Source: RUG12461 sp045661345
GTDB taxonomy: Bacteria > Bacillota > Clostridia > Lachnospirales > Lachnospiraceae
NCBI GenBank assembly: GCA_045661345.1
Contig: JAZRFM010000001.1
Location: forward strand, 11,152-75,151
Direction: 5' to 3'
DNA: 64,000 bases
Shown: positions 15,984-25,330 of the stretch, one piece after another
Position numbering within the stretch: position 1 is the stretch's first letter
Layout of the letters: each line of letters begins with the position of its first letter
Program-made: the position numbers and the translations under genes
Notes under the pieces: generated by a model
Databases searched by the model: none
Told to the model about the DNA's origin: nothing
Seen by the model: only the letters and a program-made list of their open reading frames with translations

Positions 15984-18029
15984 TTATTTCTTTTTTGCAG
16001 GTTCCTTCTTTTTCACCGGCGTTTTCTTTGCCACTGTCGCCTTCTTTGGCTGCGCAGTTTTTTTCACTGCAGGCTTCTTTGCGGCAGGCTTTTTCGACGC
16101 AGTCTTTTTCACCGGCTTCTTTTCGTCCAGATAGGAGAAGCTGAATACGCCGACGCCATAGGGAGACAGCGGATAGGCGAAGGAGTAATCGCGGTTATCA
16201 CAGGGCGACTTCTCCGCGCGATAGCTTTTTTTCGAATGGGCACCATAGCCGCCGTACTTGGGATCATCACTGTCCAATACGAGTTTATACGTCGTGTTCT
16301 TCGGAACGCCGACACGATAGTCGCTGCGCTCCATCGGGGTAAAGTTGAAGACAAACAGGAGATTGTCCTTGCCGTCCGCGCTTTTTCTCACGAAGCTGAA
16401 GATACTGCGGTAAGAGTCGTCCGCATTGATCCACTCGAACCCGTTCCACTCCGCATCCAGCTCATAGAGACAGCGGTGTTCCTGATACAGGTGCAGTAAT
16501 GCCCTGACCCAGGTCTGTACTGCCTTGTGGCGGGGATCCTCCAGCACATACCAGTCAAGCTCGCGCTCCTCGTTCCATTCCGTGGGCTGTGCAAACTCCT
16601 GGCCCATAAAGAGCAGCTTTTTCCCGGGATGTCCCATCATAAAACCGTAACCGACCTTGAGATTCCGGTATTTGTCGTCTTCGAGGCCCGGCATTTTCTT
16701 TAACATGGAGCACTTCAGGTGCACCACCTCGTCATGGGAAAGCACCAGAATATATTTCTCTGCGGTATTGTAGCTCATGGCAAAGGTCATCCGGTTATGA
16801 TTGTCCTTGCGGAAATAGGGATCCAGCTTCATATAATCAAGAAAATCGTGCATCCATCCCATGTTCCACTTGAAGCTGAAGTTCAGACCGCCATCCTCTA
16901 CCTTTCCCGTTACCATAGGCCATGCCGTGGACTCCTCTGCCACCATGATCGCGCCTTTGTTGCGGCCAGTGATCAGGGTATTGATATGCTTAAAGAACTC
17001 GATGGCCTCCAGATTTTCGTGGCCGCCGTGGATATTCGGCACCCATTGTCCCTGCTTCTTGCCGTAATCCAGATAAAGCATGGAAGCCACCGCATCCACG
17101 CGAAGCCCGTCCACATGGTAATGCTCGATCCACAGTAGGGCACTGCCGATCAGGAAGTTCTTGACCTCATTCTGTCCGTAGTTAAAAATCTTGGTGCCCC
17201 AATCCGGGTGTTCGCCTTTCTTGGGATCCGGATATTCATACAGGGGCTGTCCGTCAAAATCCGCCAGCCCGTGGGCATCCCGTGGAAAATGCGCCGGTAC
17301 CCAGTCCAGAATCACACCGATGTCGTGTTTATGAAGATAATTCACCAGATACGCAAAATCCTCCGGCGCGCCGTAGCGGGAGGTCGGGGCATAATAGCCC
17401 GTTACCTGGTAACCCCAGGAGCCGTCAAAGGGATACTCGGAAATCCCCATCAGTTCCACATGGGTATAACCCATATCCTTTACATATTTCGTAAGTGCCA
17501 CGGCAAACTCGCGATAGCTGTAAAAACCCTCGTCCTCACGGCCCGGATGCCGCATCCAGCTGCCCGGATGCACCTCATAGATGGCCATGGGCTTTGCATA
17601 GACGTCTCCCTTCTTCCGTGCCTTCATCCACGCATCATCCGTCCACTTGAACTTGTCGATATCCGCGATTCTGGAAGCCGTGCCCGGCCGCATTTCCGCC
17701 GCATTTGCGTAAGGATCCGCTTTATACAGCTTCCGGCCGTCCTGTGTGATGATCAGATACTTATAGAGCTGCCCTACCTGTGCCTCCGGGATAAACGCTT
17801 CAAAGATCCCGATCTCATTGTCATCCACACGTTCCATGGGATTGGCGGATTCTTCCCATCCGTTCCATTCGCCGATCACATAGACACGTGCCGCATGCGG
17901 TGCCCACAGATCAAAGCAGATGCCGGACTTTTTCCCGACCTTGCATGGATGCGCTCCCATTTTTTCGTAAATATCGTAATGTGTCGCCTGCCCCAGAAGA
18001 TATCTGTCCAATTCCGTAAAACGTGCCAT
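15984..18029 (-). CDS. glgB: 1,4-alpha-glucan branching enzyme with Lys/Ala/Pro-rich tail
   Basis: 681 residues. N-terminal CBM48-type domain (about 25-130, GKKSGICFDLWAPHAARVYV), then a GH13 barrel: DWVPAHFPRDAHGL, GLRVDAVASMLYLDYG with the nucleophile Asp, VAEESTAWP with the acid/base Glu, LSHDEVVH. It forms alpha-1,6 branches in glycogen. GGGGAGG precedes the ATG. The last 45 residues or so (from KKPVKKTASKK) are an added low-complexity tail of Lys, Ala, Pro and Thr resembling histone H1 or bacterial HU extensions; GlgB proteins normally end at the beta-sandwich. It is the last gene of the operon from 24358, with no other glycogen gene nearby. Confidence 0.95.
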   Translation of the reverse strand: MARFTELDRYLLGQATHYDIYEKMGAHPCKVGKKSGICFDLWAPHAARVYVIGEWNGWEESANPMERVDDNEIGIFEAFIPEAQVGQLYKYLIITQDGRKLYKADPYANAAEMRPGTASRIADIDKFKWTDDAWMKARKKGDVYAKPMAIYEVHPGSWMRHPGREDEGFYSYREFAVALTKYVKDMGYTHVELMGISEYPFDGSWGYQVTGYYAPTSRYGAPEDFAYLVNYLHKHDIGVILDWVPAHFPRDAHGLADFDGQPLYEYPDPKKGEHPDWGTKIFNYGQNEVKNFLIGSALLWIEHYHVDGLRVDAVASMLYLDYGKKQGQWVPNIHGGHENLEAIEFFKHINTLITGRNKGAIMVAEESTAWPMVTGKVEDGGLNFSFKWNMGWMHDFLDYMKLDPYFRKDNHNRMTFAMSYNTAEKYILVLSHDEVVHLKCSMLKKMPGLEDDKYRNLKVGYGFMMGHPGKKLLFMGQEFAQPTEWNEERELDWYVLEDPRHKAVQTWVRALLHLYQEHRCLYELDAEWNGFEWINADDSYRSIFSFVRKSADGKDNLLFVFNFTPMERSDYRVGVPKNTTYKLVLDSDDPKYGGYGAHSKKSYRAEKSPCDNRDYSFAYPLSPYGVGVFSFSYLDEKKPVKKTASKKPAAKKPAVKKTAQPKKATVAKKTPVKKKEPAKKK

Positions 18030-18048
18030 GTAACTACCTCCCCTGCAC

Positions 18049-20679
18049 TCAGATAAAATCTTTTTCTTTCAATAACGTGTATTCCCCGTCTGATGCTTTC
18101 TTGGAAGAGAAGAGATTCCGCAGACTGATCTTCTCGGCACGCCCGATCGCATCGTCCACAATCTCCTTCACCTCAGCCAGCGTCGTCGCTTCGTCCAAAC
18201 GCTCAATCTGGGAAATCCTGTCATAGAGTGCCAGAATCGCCATCTCATCGATCTCGTAGAATTGCTCATTGGCATAGGCTTTCGCAAACTCAACCAGTTC
18301 GTCTATGGAGAAATTCGGGATGATGATCCGTTCCGTGAATTTCTCGGCAAAAGAAGAATCTCTGGAAAGTGCTTTATTCAGCCCGTCTCTGGTATCCTCC
18401 ATCATCACCAGCAGACCGCTCTGGTCGCTCTGCATATTCAGTGAAAGCTTCACGGCTGCTTCCCGGCTGAGATCGCCGGCATTTTCGATGATCAGCACAC
18501 CGCCCTTCACTTTCTTCAGGAGATCCGCGATATCCTTCTGATTCAAGGCCGCCGCCTCAATCCTGCCGACATGCCCGAGCTTCCTCTCAGCCCGCTTCTG
18601 CAGCGCCTTGACAAAATCCGTGGCCAGCTGCGTCTTGCCGTTACCGTGGCCGCTCTGGATCAGAATATGACCACTATGCTGTCCGGGGGTTACGATCTTT
18701 TTCGTGGAACGGTTCAGAACGCCTGTGATCTGTTCCTCCATCCCGTTGACTGCGGTAAAGTAGGAGAAGATCTCTTTTTCTTCGTTGCTGAGCTCCTTTG
18801 GCCGTCCCTCCAGCATCTTCTCCATCGGAGACTGCTTCTTTTTGGCTTCTTCCGCTTTTTTCTCCTCCGCCATGATCTCTTCTTCCGTGATCACCACATC
18901 CGGGAGCTGCGCAGTATTCAACGTGACGCTCATGTCCGGAAGACCGGACGTTTCACGTCTCCTGATCTTTTCTTTCTCCGTGATATCCGTATCCTGTATC
19001 TCAGGTTTACTCTCTTCCTCCTCCTGGGATACAATCCCGGGCTCCGATGCTAAAAGCGCAGGATCAGGTGCTGCGATCCCGGGCTCCGGTGCCACAAGCA
19101 CAGGATCAGATGCTGCGATCCCGGGCTCCGATGCCACAAGCGCAGGGTCAGCCGCTGCGATCCCGGGCTCTTCTTCACCGGCCTGCGGCAGCACGTTCTC
19201 AGGCTCTGCTGTCTCTGGATGGATCACCGGAGGCACAAACGGCACCACTTTCCTCTCATGCGGCGTTTGATCTGCCACATCATGAATATCCTTTGGCACC
19301 CATTTGGCGGGACCTGCTTCTGCCTGTTCCTGCAGATCCGACGACAGCCGGTCGATCTCCCGCTGCAGGATCCCGTTTGCGTTTTCCACATACTCGGTTG
19401 CCGCTTTTTCGTCTTCTTCGGTCAATTCCGGCAGATTCTGTGTATAGCGTTCCTCCAGAATCTTCTCCGGCGGCATGCCCGCATCCAGCTGCGGAACAAT
19501 CTCCGACAGCCTTTTCATAATGGCCTCGGTTTCCTGCAAGGCTTTTGCTTTTTCCACCTGGAGCTTCTTTTGATCCGCATCTGCGATGGCGGCCTCCGCT
19601 GCACGCCTCGTCATCTCCCACTCCGCCAGTACTTCATCGATGGAAAGCTGGCCTGTAATCTGTTTCACCGCCGGGCGTCCCGAGGGCATCATCAGGCTCA
19701 TCTGCCCGTCGATCTCTTCTGACAGATACTTCTGAAAATTCTGGTCAATCTCCTGATTGATCTCCTGCTCCGCCTCGATGAGGCCCTGCTTTTCTTCCTC
19801 CTTGGCCACTTCCTCTTCTTCGGGCTTTAGGGCCAGATAAGGGATCTCTTCCACCATTTTCTTGATCATATCCATGGTATCGGAAACCGTCTCTTTTTCC
19901 GTGGCTTCGGCGATCTGCTGCATGCTCTTCGCAAGCTCCTGCTGGAGATTCACGGTGTTGTATTTCTCCGTATTGACACTGATATTCGGAATCACAACGG
20001 TATCCTGCGAGACTTCCCCTCCCATAAGCCTGTCATTGGAATGGATCTCCACACTGGCTCCTTTATTCGTCCGGAAGTCACGGTACTTCTGCTCCTGAAT
20101 CTTGTTCAGCGGCTGATAAAGCATTTTCAGTTCCAGGGCTTTTTCCACATAGGGGCCGTCGCCGAACCAGAGTACCAGCTCATCGCAGGCATCAATACAT
20201 TTCTCGCTTTCGCCGGCCTTATGATAGAGAAATGCCAGCTCAAATGCCCATTTTTCGGTGTACTCCTCTTCCTTCAGCTCTTCCAGCAGCGCGATCCGTT
20301 CACTGATTTCCGCTCCCTGTGCCTTCATCATCTCGTAGCGCAGCACATATTTCAGATTGTCATGAGGCGCCACATCCACAAATTCATCGTAGTATTCCTG
20401 CGCTTCTTCAAAATTCTTCGTATGGATCGCCAGCTCTGCCAGGCGGTATATGATCATCCGCCCGATGGGGGATCGGTCATATGCGGTCAGCAGCACTTCT
20501 TTCGCGTCATCGTACCGGCTCACCTTCTCATAGGCTTCTCCCGCCTGCATCAGAGAATTGATGTTTCTGACCTTTTTCCAGTTGATCTCGTCGCAAAGGT
20601 CTGCTGCCTGCGTGTATTTTTCTTCCCCAATGAGCTGCTTTAATTCATCGAGTCTCAGCTTGCTCTCGTACTTATCCAA
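18049..20679 (-). CDS. TPR and AAA-type ATPase protein, unknown role
   Basis: 876 residues from a TTG at 20679 with GAGGAG upstream. Residues 1-200 are tetratricopeptide-like helical repeats. A long middle region (200-640) is acidic, coiled-coil and Pro/Ala-rich and holds the 14-residue repeat EPGIAA.DP.L.A. The C-terminus (about 645-850) is an AAA-type ATPase domain: Walker A SGHGNGKTQ, Walker B-like GVLIIENAG, a sensor-like MMEDTRDG, and a lid region. The Walker B acid is Glu-Asn instead of Asp-Glu, so hydrolysis is uncertain. Similar TPR-AAA proteins are common in this group of Clostridia, with unknown function. Operon with the AI-2E permease (15 bases upstream) and glgB. Confidence 0.8.
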   Translation of the reverse strand: MDKYESKLRLDELKQLIGEEKYTQAADLCDEINWKKVRNINSLMQAGEAYEKVSRYDDAKEVLLTAYDRSPIGRMIIYRLAELAIHTKNFEEAQEYYDEFVDVAPHDNLKYVLRYEMMKAQGAEISERIALLEELKEEEYTEKWAFELAFLYHKAGESEKCIDACDELVLWFGDGPYVEKALELKMLYQPLNKIQEQKYRDFRTNKGASVEIHSNDRLMGGEVSQDTVVIPNISVNTEKYNTVNLQQELAKSMQQIAEATEKETVSDTMDMIKKMVEEIPYLALKPEEEEVAKEEEKQGLIEAEQEINQEIDQNFQKYLSEEIDGQMSLMMPSGRPAVKQITGQLSIDEVLAEWEMTRRAAEAAIADADQKKLQVEKAKALQETEAIMKRLSEIVPQLDAGMPPEKILEERYTQNLPELTEEDEKAATEYVENANGILQREIDRLSSDLQEQAEAGPAKWVPKDIHDVADQTPHERKVVPFVPPVIHPETAEPENVLPQAGEEEPGIAAADPALVASEPGIAASDPVLVAPEPGIAAPDPALLASEPGIVSQEEEESKPEIQDTDITEKEKIRRRETSGLPDMSVTLNTAQLPDVVITEEEIMAEEKKAEEAKKKQSPMEKMLEGRPKELSNEEKEIFSYFTAVNGMEEQITGVLNRSTKKIVTPGQHSGHILIQSGHGNGKTQLATDFVKALQKRAERKLGHVGRIEAAALNQKDIADLLKKVKGGVLIIENAGDLSREAAVKLSLNMQSDQSGLLVMMEDTRDGLNKALSRDSSFAEKFTERIIIPNFSIDELVEFAKAYANEQFYEIDEMAILALYDRISQIERLDEATTLAEVKEIVDDAIGRAEKISLRNLFSSKKASDGEYTLLKEKDFI
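19033..19170 (-). repeat. 42-bp tandem repeat inside the TPR-AAA gene
   Basis: Units begin at 19033, 19075, 19117 and 19159, an exact 42-bp period with a partial fourth copy. Each unit codes 14 residues, EPGIAAxDPxLxAx, in the disordered middle of the protein. Units differ at a few positions, so expansion is not brand new. Confidence 0.9.
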
Positions 20680-20694
20680 AATCTGTCTCCTCTT

Positions 20695-22068
20695 TTACCG
20701 CTTCTTTTTCTTCCATAAAGTGAACAAACCGGATCGCCGCACCTTTTCCTCCTGCTCTGCAGCGAGTTCCTCCTCTCCCAGATCCTCCGGATAGCGGAGT
20801 TTAAGGGTATTCACATCCATCTTCACCGCACGGACATACTCCGTTGTATTTGTCGGCAGATCCTTTTTCCTCAGCTTCCCTTCAAACAGTTTCTTCAGCA
20901 GATAATAGATTACCGCAAAAACCGGTACACCGAGAAGCATACCGGGCAGTCCGAAAAAGCCTCCTGCCACCAGGATCGAGAAAATGACCCAAAAGCTGGA
21001 AAGCCCTGTGGAATCACCAAGGATCTTCGGTCCGATGATATTTCCATCCACCTGCTGAATGATAATGATATAGATCAGAAGATACAACGCCTGCAACGGA
21101 TTCGCCAGCACCACAAGGATCAGACAGGGAATCGCGCCGATAAAGGGACCGAAAATCGGGATGACATTCGTCAGGCCGATGATCGATGCAAGCAAGGCAG
21201 GATACGGAAGCTGCATAATACGCAGCACGATATAGGAGATCAGGCCGATGATCATGGAATCTATGATCTTCCCGATGACAAACCCGCCAAAGATCTCGTT
21301 GGAGCGCCGCATGGTATGAATGATCTTATTTCCGGTCTCCGGTTTAAACAATGCGTAAATGATCTTCTTTCCCTGACCGATAAAGGCTTCCTTGGTCTGG
21401 AGAAGATAGACTGCCACGATCAGACCGATGATAAGATTGATGAGACTGCGTACCACAATGTACACCCCGTTGGCAAACGAGGTCACATAATCGATCCCTG
21501 TCGTGAAGGAAATGCCCTTTAAAAAGCTGACCAGAGAATCGGCAATACCCCGCAGTGAGTCAGACAGCCAGATGATCACGGGAGAATCGGAATTCGCCTC
21601 CATCCATGCTGTCATCTGTGCCATTTCCTTTGGTACACTCTTTGTCAGATCTGCGATGTTGGAAACCATCTGCGGAATGATGATGAGAATGATCAGAGCA
21701 ACGATGGCCAGAAACGTGATCAGCCCGAGGGTGATCGTAATATTACGGACACGGCGCTTTGTCCTGCCTGCGTTTTTTGATTTTTTCAGGAAATACGGAA
21801 GCATTTTCGCTTCATACGCCTTCATGATCGGGTTCACGAGATAAGCGCCGAGAATCCCGAACAGAACCGGCTGAAGGATCATCAGGAGATTGTTCCATGC
21901 ATCCGAAAATCCTTCATAGCGGTAAAACAAAAAGAATACGATATTGCATGCAAGAAAGGTCAGAAAGATCGTCAGTCCGATGGAAAAAAGTGTTTTCCGA
22001 TCAGGTCTGAAACCTCCCTCTTTCCTGTCCTGCTGTTCCTGTTGTCCCTGTTTCTTTTCTTCGTCCAA
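20695..22068 (-). CDS. AI-2E family transporter (permease)
   Basis: 457 residues from a TTG at 22068 (GAGGT nine bases upstream). Multiple membrane helices with the family layout: two N-terminal helices (TLFSIGLTIFLTFLACNIVF), a soluble middle region, then the signature PYPALLASIIGLTNVIPIFGP and GDSTGLSSFWVIFSILVAGG, and a final helix GLPGMLLGVPVFAVIYYLLK. Relatives include E. coli YdgG/TqsA, first linked to autoinducer-2 export; others transport sodium or protons, so the substrate is not certain. The C-terminus is cytoplasmic and charged. Confidence 0.9.
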   Translation of the reverse strand: MDEEKKQGQQEQQDRKEGGFRPDRKTLFSIGLTIFLTFLACNIVFFLFYRYEGFSDAWNNLLMILQPVLFGILGAYLVNPIMKAYEAKMLPYFLKKSKNAGRTKRRVRNITITLGLITFLAIVALIILIIIPQMVSNIADLTKSVPKEMAQMTAWMEANSDSPVIIWLSDSLRGIADSLVSFLKGISFTTGIDYVTSFANGVYIVVRSLINLIIGLIVAVYLLQTKEAFIGQGKKIIYALFKPETGNKIIHTMRRSNEIFGGFVIGKIIDSMIIGLISYIVLRIMQLPYPALLASIIGLTNVIPIFGPFIGAIPCLILVVLANPLQALYLLIYIIIIQQVDGNIIGPKILGDSTGLSSFWVIFSILVAGGFFGLPGMLLGVPVFAVIYYLLKKLFEGKLRKKDLPTNTTEYVRAVKMDVNTLKLRYPEDLGEEELAAEQEEKVRRSGLFTLWKKKKR

Positions 22069-22081
22069 AACAACGTACCTC

Positions 22082-24358
22082 TTAGTGCCGGTAGTAATTG
22101 ATCAGACATCCGTCCAAAATAATCGTGCGTTCATCGTCGGTAAGATCTCCAAGCCGCATCGTAAACGCTTTCAGCTCTCCATCCTTTACCACAAAAGCCT
22201 CCATGGCATCCTTTTTTTCTTTGACTGCCTCCCGCACCCCCGGCACAAACAGATAATCACCGTTTACGAAGGGGAGGGTTCCTTTTTCGATCAAAAACGG
22301 CAGCATACCCCAGTTGATCAAATTACTCCGGTAGCGTTTGGTCGCATATTCATTTGCGATATTCGCCCAGCCGCCAAGCACCTTTTGGCAGGAAGCCGCC
22401 TGCTCTCTGGCGCTGCCATCCCCCGGCTTTACCGCAAAGATCGTACTGCCGATTCCAAGCCTGTCTCCTGCGGCCTCCGGATATTTTTCCCTGATCAGCT
22501 TTAAGGGCTCCGCCAGCTCGGAAAGAACCGTTACCGGATCCGTGCCGTCCTCCAGCGCTTTCTCGGCAATCTGTACTTCTTTCGCCCTTCCCACATACGC
22601 AGGATCCTTTCTGGACAGCGTAAACTCTGCCAAACCAAGCGGGTTGGAGCGGAAAGAAGAGGTTTCGCCGGAGGGGATCAGCTCATCCGTCGTCGTCACG
22701 GGATCATGGATCTCGGAAACGACCTTTAGAATCAGATAATCCGGAAGAGAACGCATCGCCGGCCAATCTTTGATATTCGGACCAAACTGGATCTCTGTCT
22801 CCGGATCTGCCACCCCTTTGCTGTCAAAGACGCGGTTCTGATAGATTTTTTCATCAAAGAAATACCGCGGTTTCGTGTACTGTATCTCCATATCCGTCGC
22901 AGCGGTCAGGATCCCCTGATTCGCCGCAGTCGCCGCAATCGAACGCGCATCCATCAGCGCTACGGAAGCGATCTGTCCGTTCTGGATCTTGCTGCCCTCG
23001 CGGTTCGGGAAATTCCGCGTGGAGTGACGGATGGAAAAACCGTTATTTGCCGGCGTGTCTCCTGCACCGAAGCAGGGTCCGCAAAAGGCGGTCTTCAGGA
23101 CGGCACCGGTCTCCATAAGCTTCGCGACCGCGCCGTTTTTCACAAGCTCCATATAAATCGGCATGCTGGCCGGATAAACCGACAGTGTAAAGGTATCCGC
23201 GCCGATGCTCCTGCCGCTCAGGATATCGGCGGCATCACAGATGTTTTCAAAGCCGCCGCCCGCGCAGCCGGCGATGATCCCCTGATCCACATAAAGCCTG
23301 CCGTTTCGTACTTTACTCTTCAGATCGATTTTGGCGGCTCCGTCAAAACTGACCTCTGCCCGCTTCTCGCAGTCATCCAGGATATCCAGCAGATTGCTGT
23401 TCAACTCTTCGATGGTGTAAGCATTGCTCGGGTGGAACGGCATCGCGATCATGGGCTTGATCCCGGAAAGATCCAATTCGATCATCCCGTCGTAGTATGC
23501 GATCTCCGCCGGAGAAAGCGCCGCAAAATCCGCTTCCCGTCCATGAATGCCATAGTATTCCCTTACCTTTTCATCTGTTTGCCAGATCGAAGAAAGACAG
23601 GTCGTCTCTGTCGTCATCACGTCTATGCCGATACGCGTATCTACGGAAAGTCCGGCAACACCCGGTCCGACGAACTCCATTACCTTATTCTTTACATAAC
23701 CCTTTTCAAATACCGCCCCGATCAGTGCAATGGCCACATCCTGCGGGCCGACACCCGGGGAAAGGGTACCGGTCAGGTAGACGCCGACAACGCCGGGTCT
23801 TTTGATATCATAGGTCTTATCCAGCAGCTGCTTTACAAGCTCCGGTCCGCCTTCACCGATCGCCATGGTACCGAGAGCTCCATACCGGGTATGGGAATCC
23901 GAACCCAGAATCATCTTACCGCCACCGGCAAGCATCTCCCGTGCATACTGATGAATCACCGCCTGATGCGGCGGTACATAGACGCCGCCGTATTTTTTGG
24001 CACAGGTCAGGCCAAACATATGATCATCTTCATTGATCGTCCCGCCGACTGCGCAAAGACTGTTATGGCAGTTTGTCAGCACATAGGGGATCGGGAACTT
24101 CGTAAGCCCCGACGCGCGCGCTGTCTGAATGATGCCGACAAAGGTGATGTCATGACTGGTCAGCTTATCAAACCGGATGGAGAGATCCTCCATATTCCCG
24201 GAACGGTTATGCTCTTTCAGGATCCGGTAGGCGATTGTCCCCCGGCTCGCATCTTCCTTTGATACGGCGGGATTCAGCTTCTTTCCGATCTCCGGATCAT
24301 TCTCCGCAACAAGTGTCCGGCCATTTATCAGATAAGCCCCCTTCTCGTGCAGTTTCAT
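22082..24358 (-). CDS. Aconitase-superfamily hydratase (YbhJ-like)
   Basis: 758 residues. Aconitase fold motifs are visible: VLTNCHNSL, LGSDSHTRYGALGTMAIGEGG, GCAGGGFENICDAADI and AFCGPCFGAGD, which supply three Cys ligands for a [4Fe-4S] cluster, and the swivel-domain LGIGSTIFAVKPGDGS. It resembles E. coli YbhJ and clostridial 'hydratase' paralogues more than AcnA/AcnB. Whether it acts on citrate or another hydroxyacid is not settled by sequence. A good promoter (24392-24420) precedes it, making it first in an operon with the AI-2E permease (13 bases), TPR-AAA and glgB. Confidence 0.85.
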   Translation of the reverse strand: MKLHEKGAYLINGRTLVAENDPEIGKKLNPAVSKEDASRGTIAYRILKEHNRSGNMEDLSIRFDKLTSHDITFVGIIQTARASGLTKFPIPYVLTNCHNSLCAVGGTINEDDHMFGLTCAKKYGGVYVPPHQAVIHQYAREMLAGGGKMILGSDSHTRYGALGTMAIGEGGPELVKQLLDKTYDIKRPGVVGVYLTGTLSPGVGPQDVAIALIGAVFEKGYVKNKVMEFVGPGVAGLSVDTRIGIDVMTTETTCLSSIWQTDEKVREYYGIHGREADFAALSPAEIAYYDGMIELDLSGIKPMIAMPFHPSNAYTIEELNSNLLDILDDCEKRAEVSFDGAAKIDLKSKVRNGRLYVDQGIIAGCAGGGFENICDAADILSGRSIGADTFTLSVYPASMPIYMELVKNGAVAKLMETGAVLKTAFCGPCFGAGDTPANNGFSIRHSTRNFPNREGSKIQNGQIASVALMDARSIAATAANQGILTAATDMEIQYTKPRYFFDEKIYQNRVFDSKGVADPETEIQFGPNIKDWPAMRSLPDYLILKVVSEIHDPVTTTDELIPSGETSSFRSNPLGLAEFTLSRKDPAYVGRAKEVQIAEKALEDGTDPVTVLSELAEPLKLIREKYPEAAGDRLGIGSTIFAVKPGDGSAREQAASCQKVLGGWANIANEYATKRYRSNLINWGMLPFLIEKGTLPFVNGDYLFVPGVREAVKEKKDAMEAFVVKDGELKAFTMRLGDLTDDERTIILDGCLINYYRH

Positions 24359-24391
24359 AGGTGTGCCACGCTCCTTTACTCCATTTTTACA

Positions 24392-24420
24392 ATTATAAGG
24401 AATCCTCTCCTGTTCGTCAA
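24392..24420 (-). promoter_or_regulatory. Promoter of hydratase operon
   Basis: Minus strand: TTGACG, 17-bp spacer, TATAAT. The -35 begins a few bases after the stop codon of the coiled-coil gene, and the -10 lies about 33 bases before the ATG at 24358. Confidence 0.75.
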
Positions 24421-24424
24421 AAGC

Positions 24425-25222
24425 TCAGGATTCCTTCCGCATCCGCTTAAAGTACGCCGAGTCCAGATTCACTTTGATCTCCGGCTTTACGACCGGCTTC
24501 TTTTCCTCCAGATCCACGTAGGTGAAATCCTCATCCACACTTTCCTCATCAACCTGGGGATCTGCAGCGGCTTTCTCCTTCATTCCCGGCATCACCGGAT
24601 TTCCGGAATCATCCACCGGGACTCCGATCCGTTCAAAGTATTCCGGATTGATCCTGATCTCCGGTTTGCTGCCGGCATAACGGGAGTGCTCCGCTTCTTT
24701 CTCCTCTTTGCGTTCTCTTTCCCGCTCTTTCTCGATCTTCTTATTTGTTTCACGGATGATGTTCAGATACTTCTCCGTGTCATGAAAATCCTGCAGCTGC
24801 CCTTTCAGCTCTGACTGATTCGTCCGGACGGTATGCTTCTCTTCTTCCAGGAGATCCTTCGCCTTTTTACTGGCAAGCTCAAACTGATCAATTGCGTCCT
24901 GCATGATAAACTGCATGCGGGACAAGGCCTCATTCGTATAGAGAATGGATGCGGCATAGACATCCTCTGCCTTACGATCTGCCTTCTTTACGATATCGTC
25001 TCCCAGCTTCCTTGCATCTCTCTCTGCCTTATCCCGACTCTGCTGGGTCAGCTCATACTCATCCATGATCTCGTAGATCGCTACATTCAGGCGGTGGAGA
25101 TGCTCATACATCACCTTTTTGTCGATGATGATCTGATTTTCAGCCGCATTATACACCTGTGCTTCCGCAACCAGAACATGGATCTCTCTGATGACCTGCT
25201 CCAACTTGTCTTGTAAACTCAC
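24425..25222 (-). CDS. Coiled-coil protein, unknown function
   Basis: 265 residues from a GTG at 25222, with GGGAG upstream. Residues 1-170 are predicted long helices with heptad patterns and many Glu/Lys, somewhat like DivIVA- or SepF-partner coiled coils but without a recognisable DivIVA N-terminus. The C-terminal 90 residues are acidic and disordered. They hold two copies of a short motif, KPEIRINPEYFERI (about 186) and KPEIKVNLDSAYFKRM (at the end), suggesting two binding peptides for one partner. It lies divergent to the dehydratase genes. Confidence 0.7.
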   Translation of the reverse strand: MSLQDKLEQVIREIHVLVAEAQVYNAAENQIIIDKKVMYEHLHRLNVAIYEIMDEYELTQQSRDKAERDARKLGDDIVKKADRKAEDVYAASILYTNEALSRMQFIMQDAIDQFELASKKAKDLLEEEKHTVRTNQSELKGQLQDFHDTEKYLNIIRETNKKIEKERERERKEEKEAEHSRYAGSKPEIRINPEYFERIGVPVDDSGNPVMPGMKEKAAADPQVDEESVDEDFTYVDLEEKKPVVKPEIKVNLDSAYFKRMRKES

Positions 25223-25330
25223 GCCTCTGTCTCCCTCATGTCCGTAAAACAGGGAAAACCCCGAACAACTACATCATACCATAACCGTAGGTTGATTTCT
25301 ATAAAAATAGTATGTTATCCTTTCCCTGTC

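Noticed and set aside
22082..24358. Assigning the hydratase as the citric-acid-cycle aconitase AcnA
   Set aside because: Motifs fit the aconitase superfamily but are closer to YbhJ-type hydratases, so the specific name was not used.
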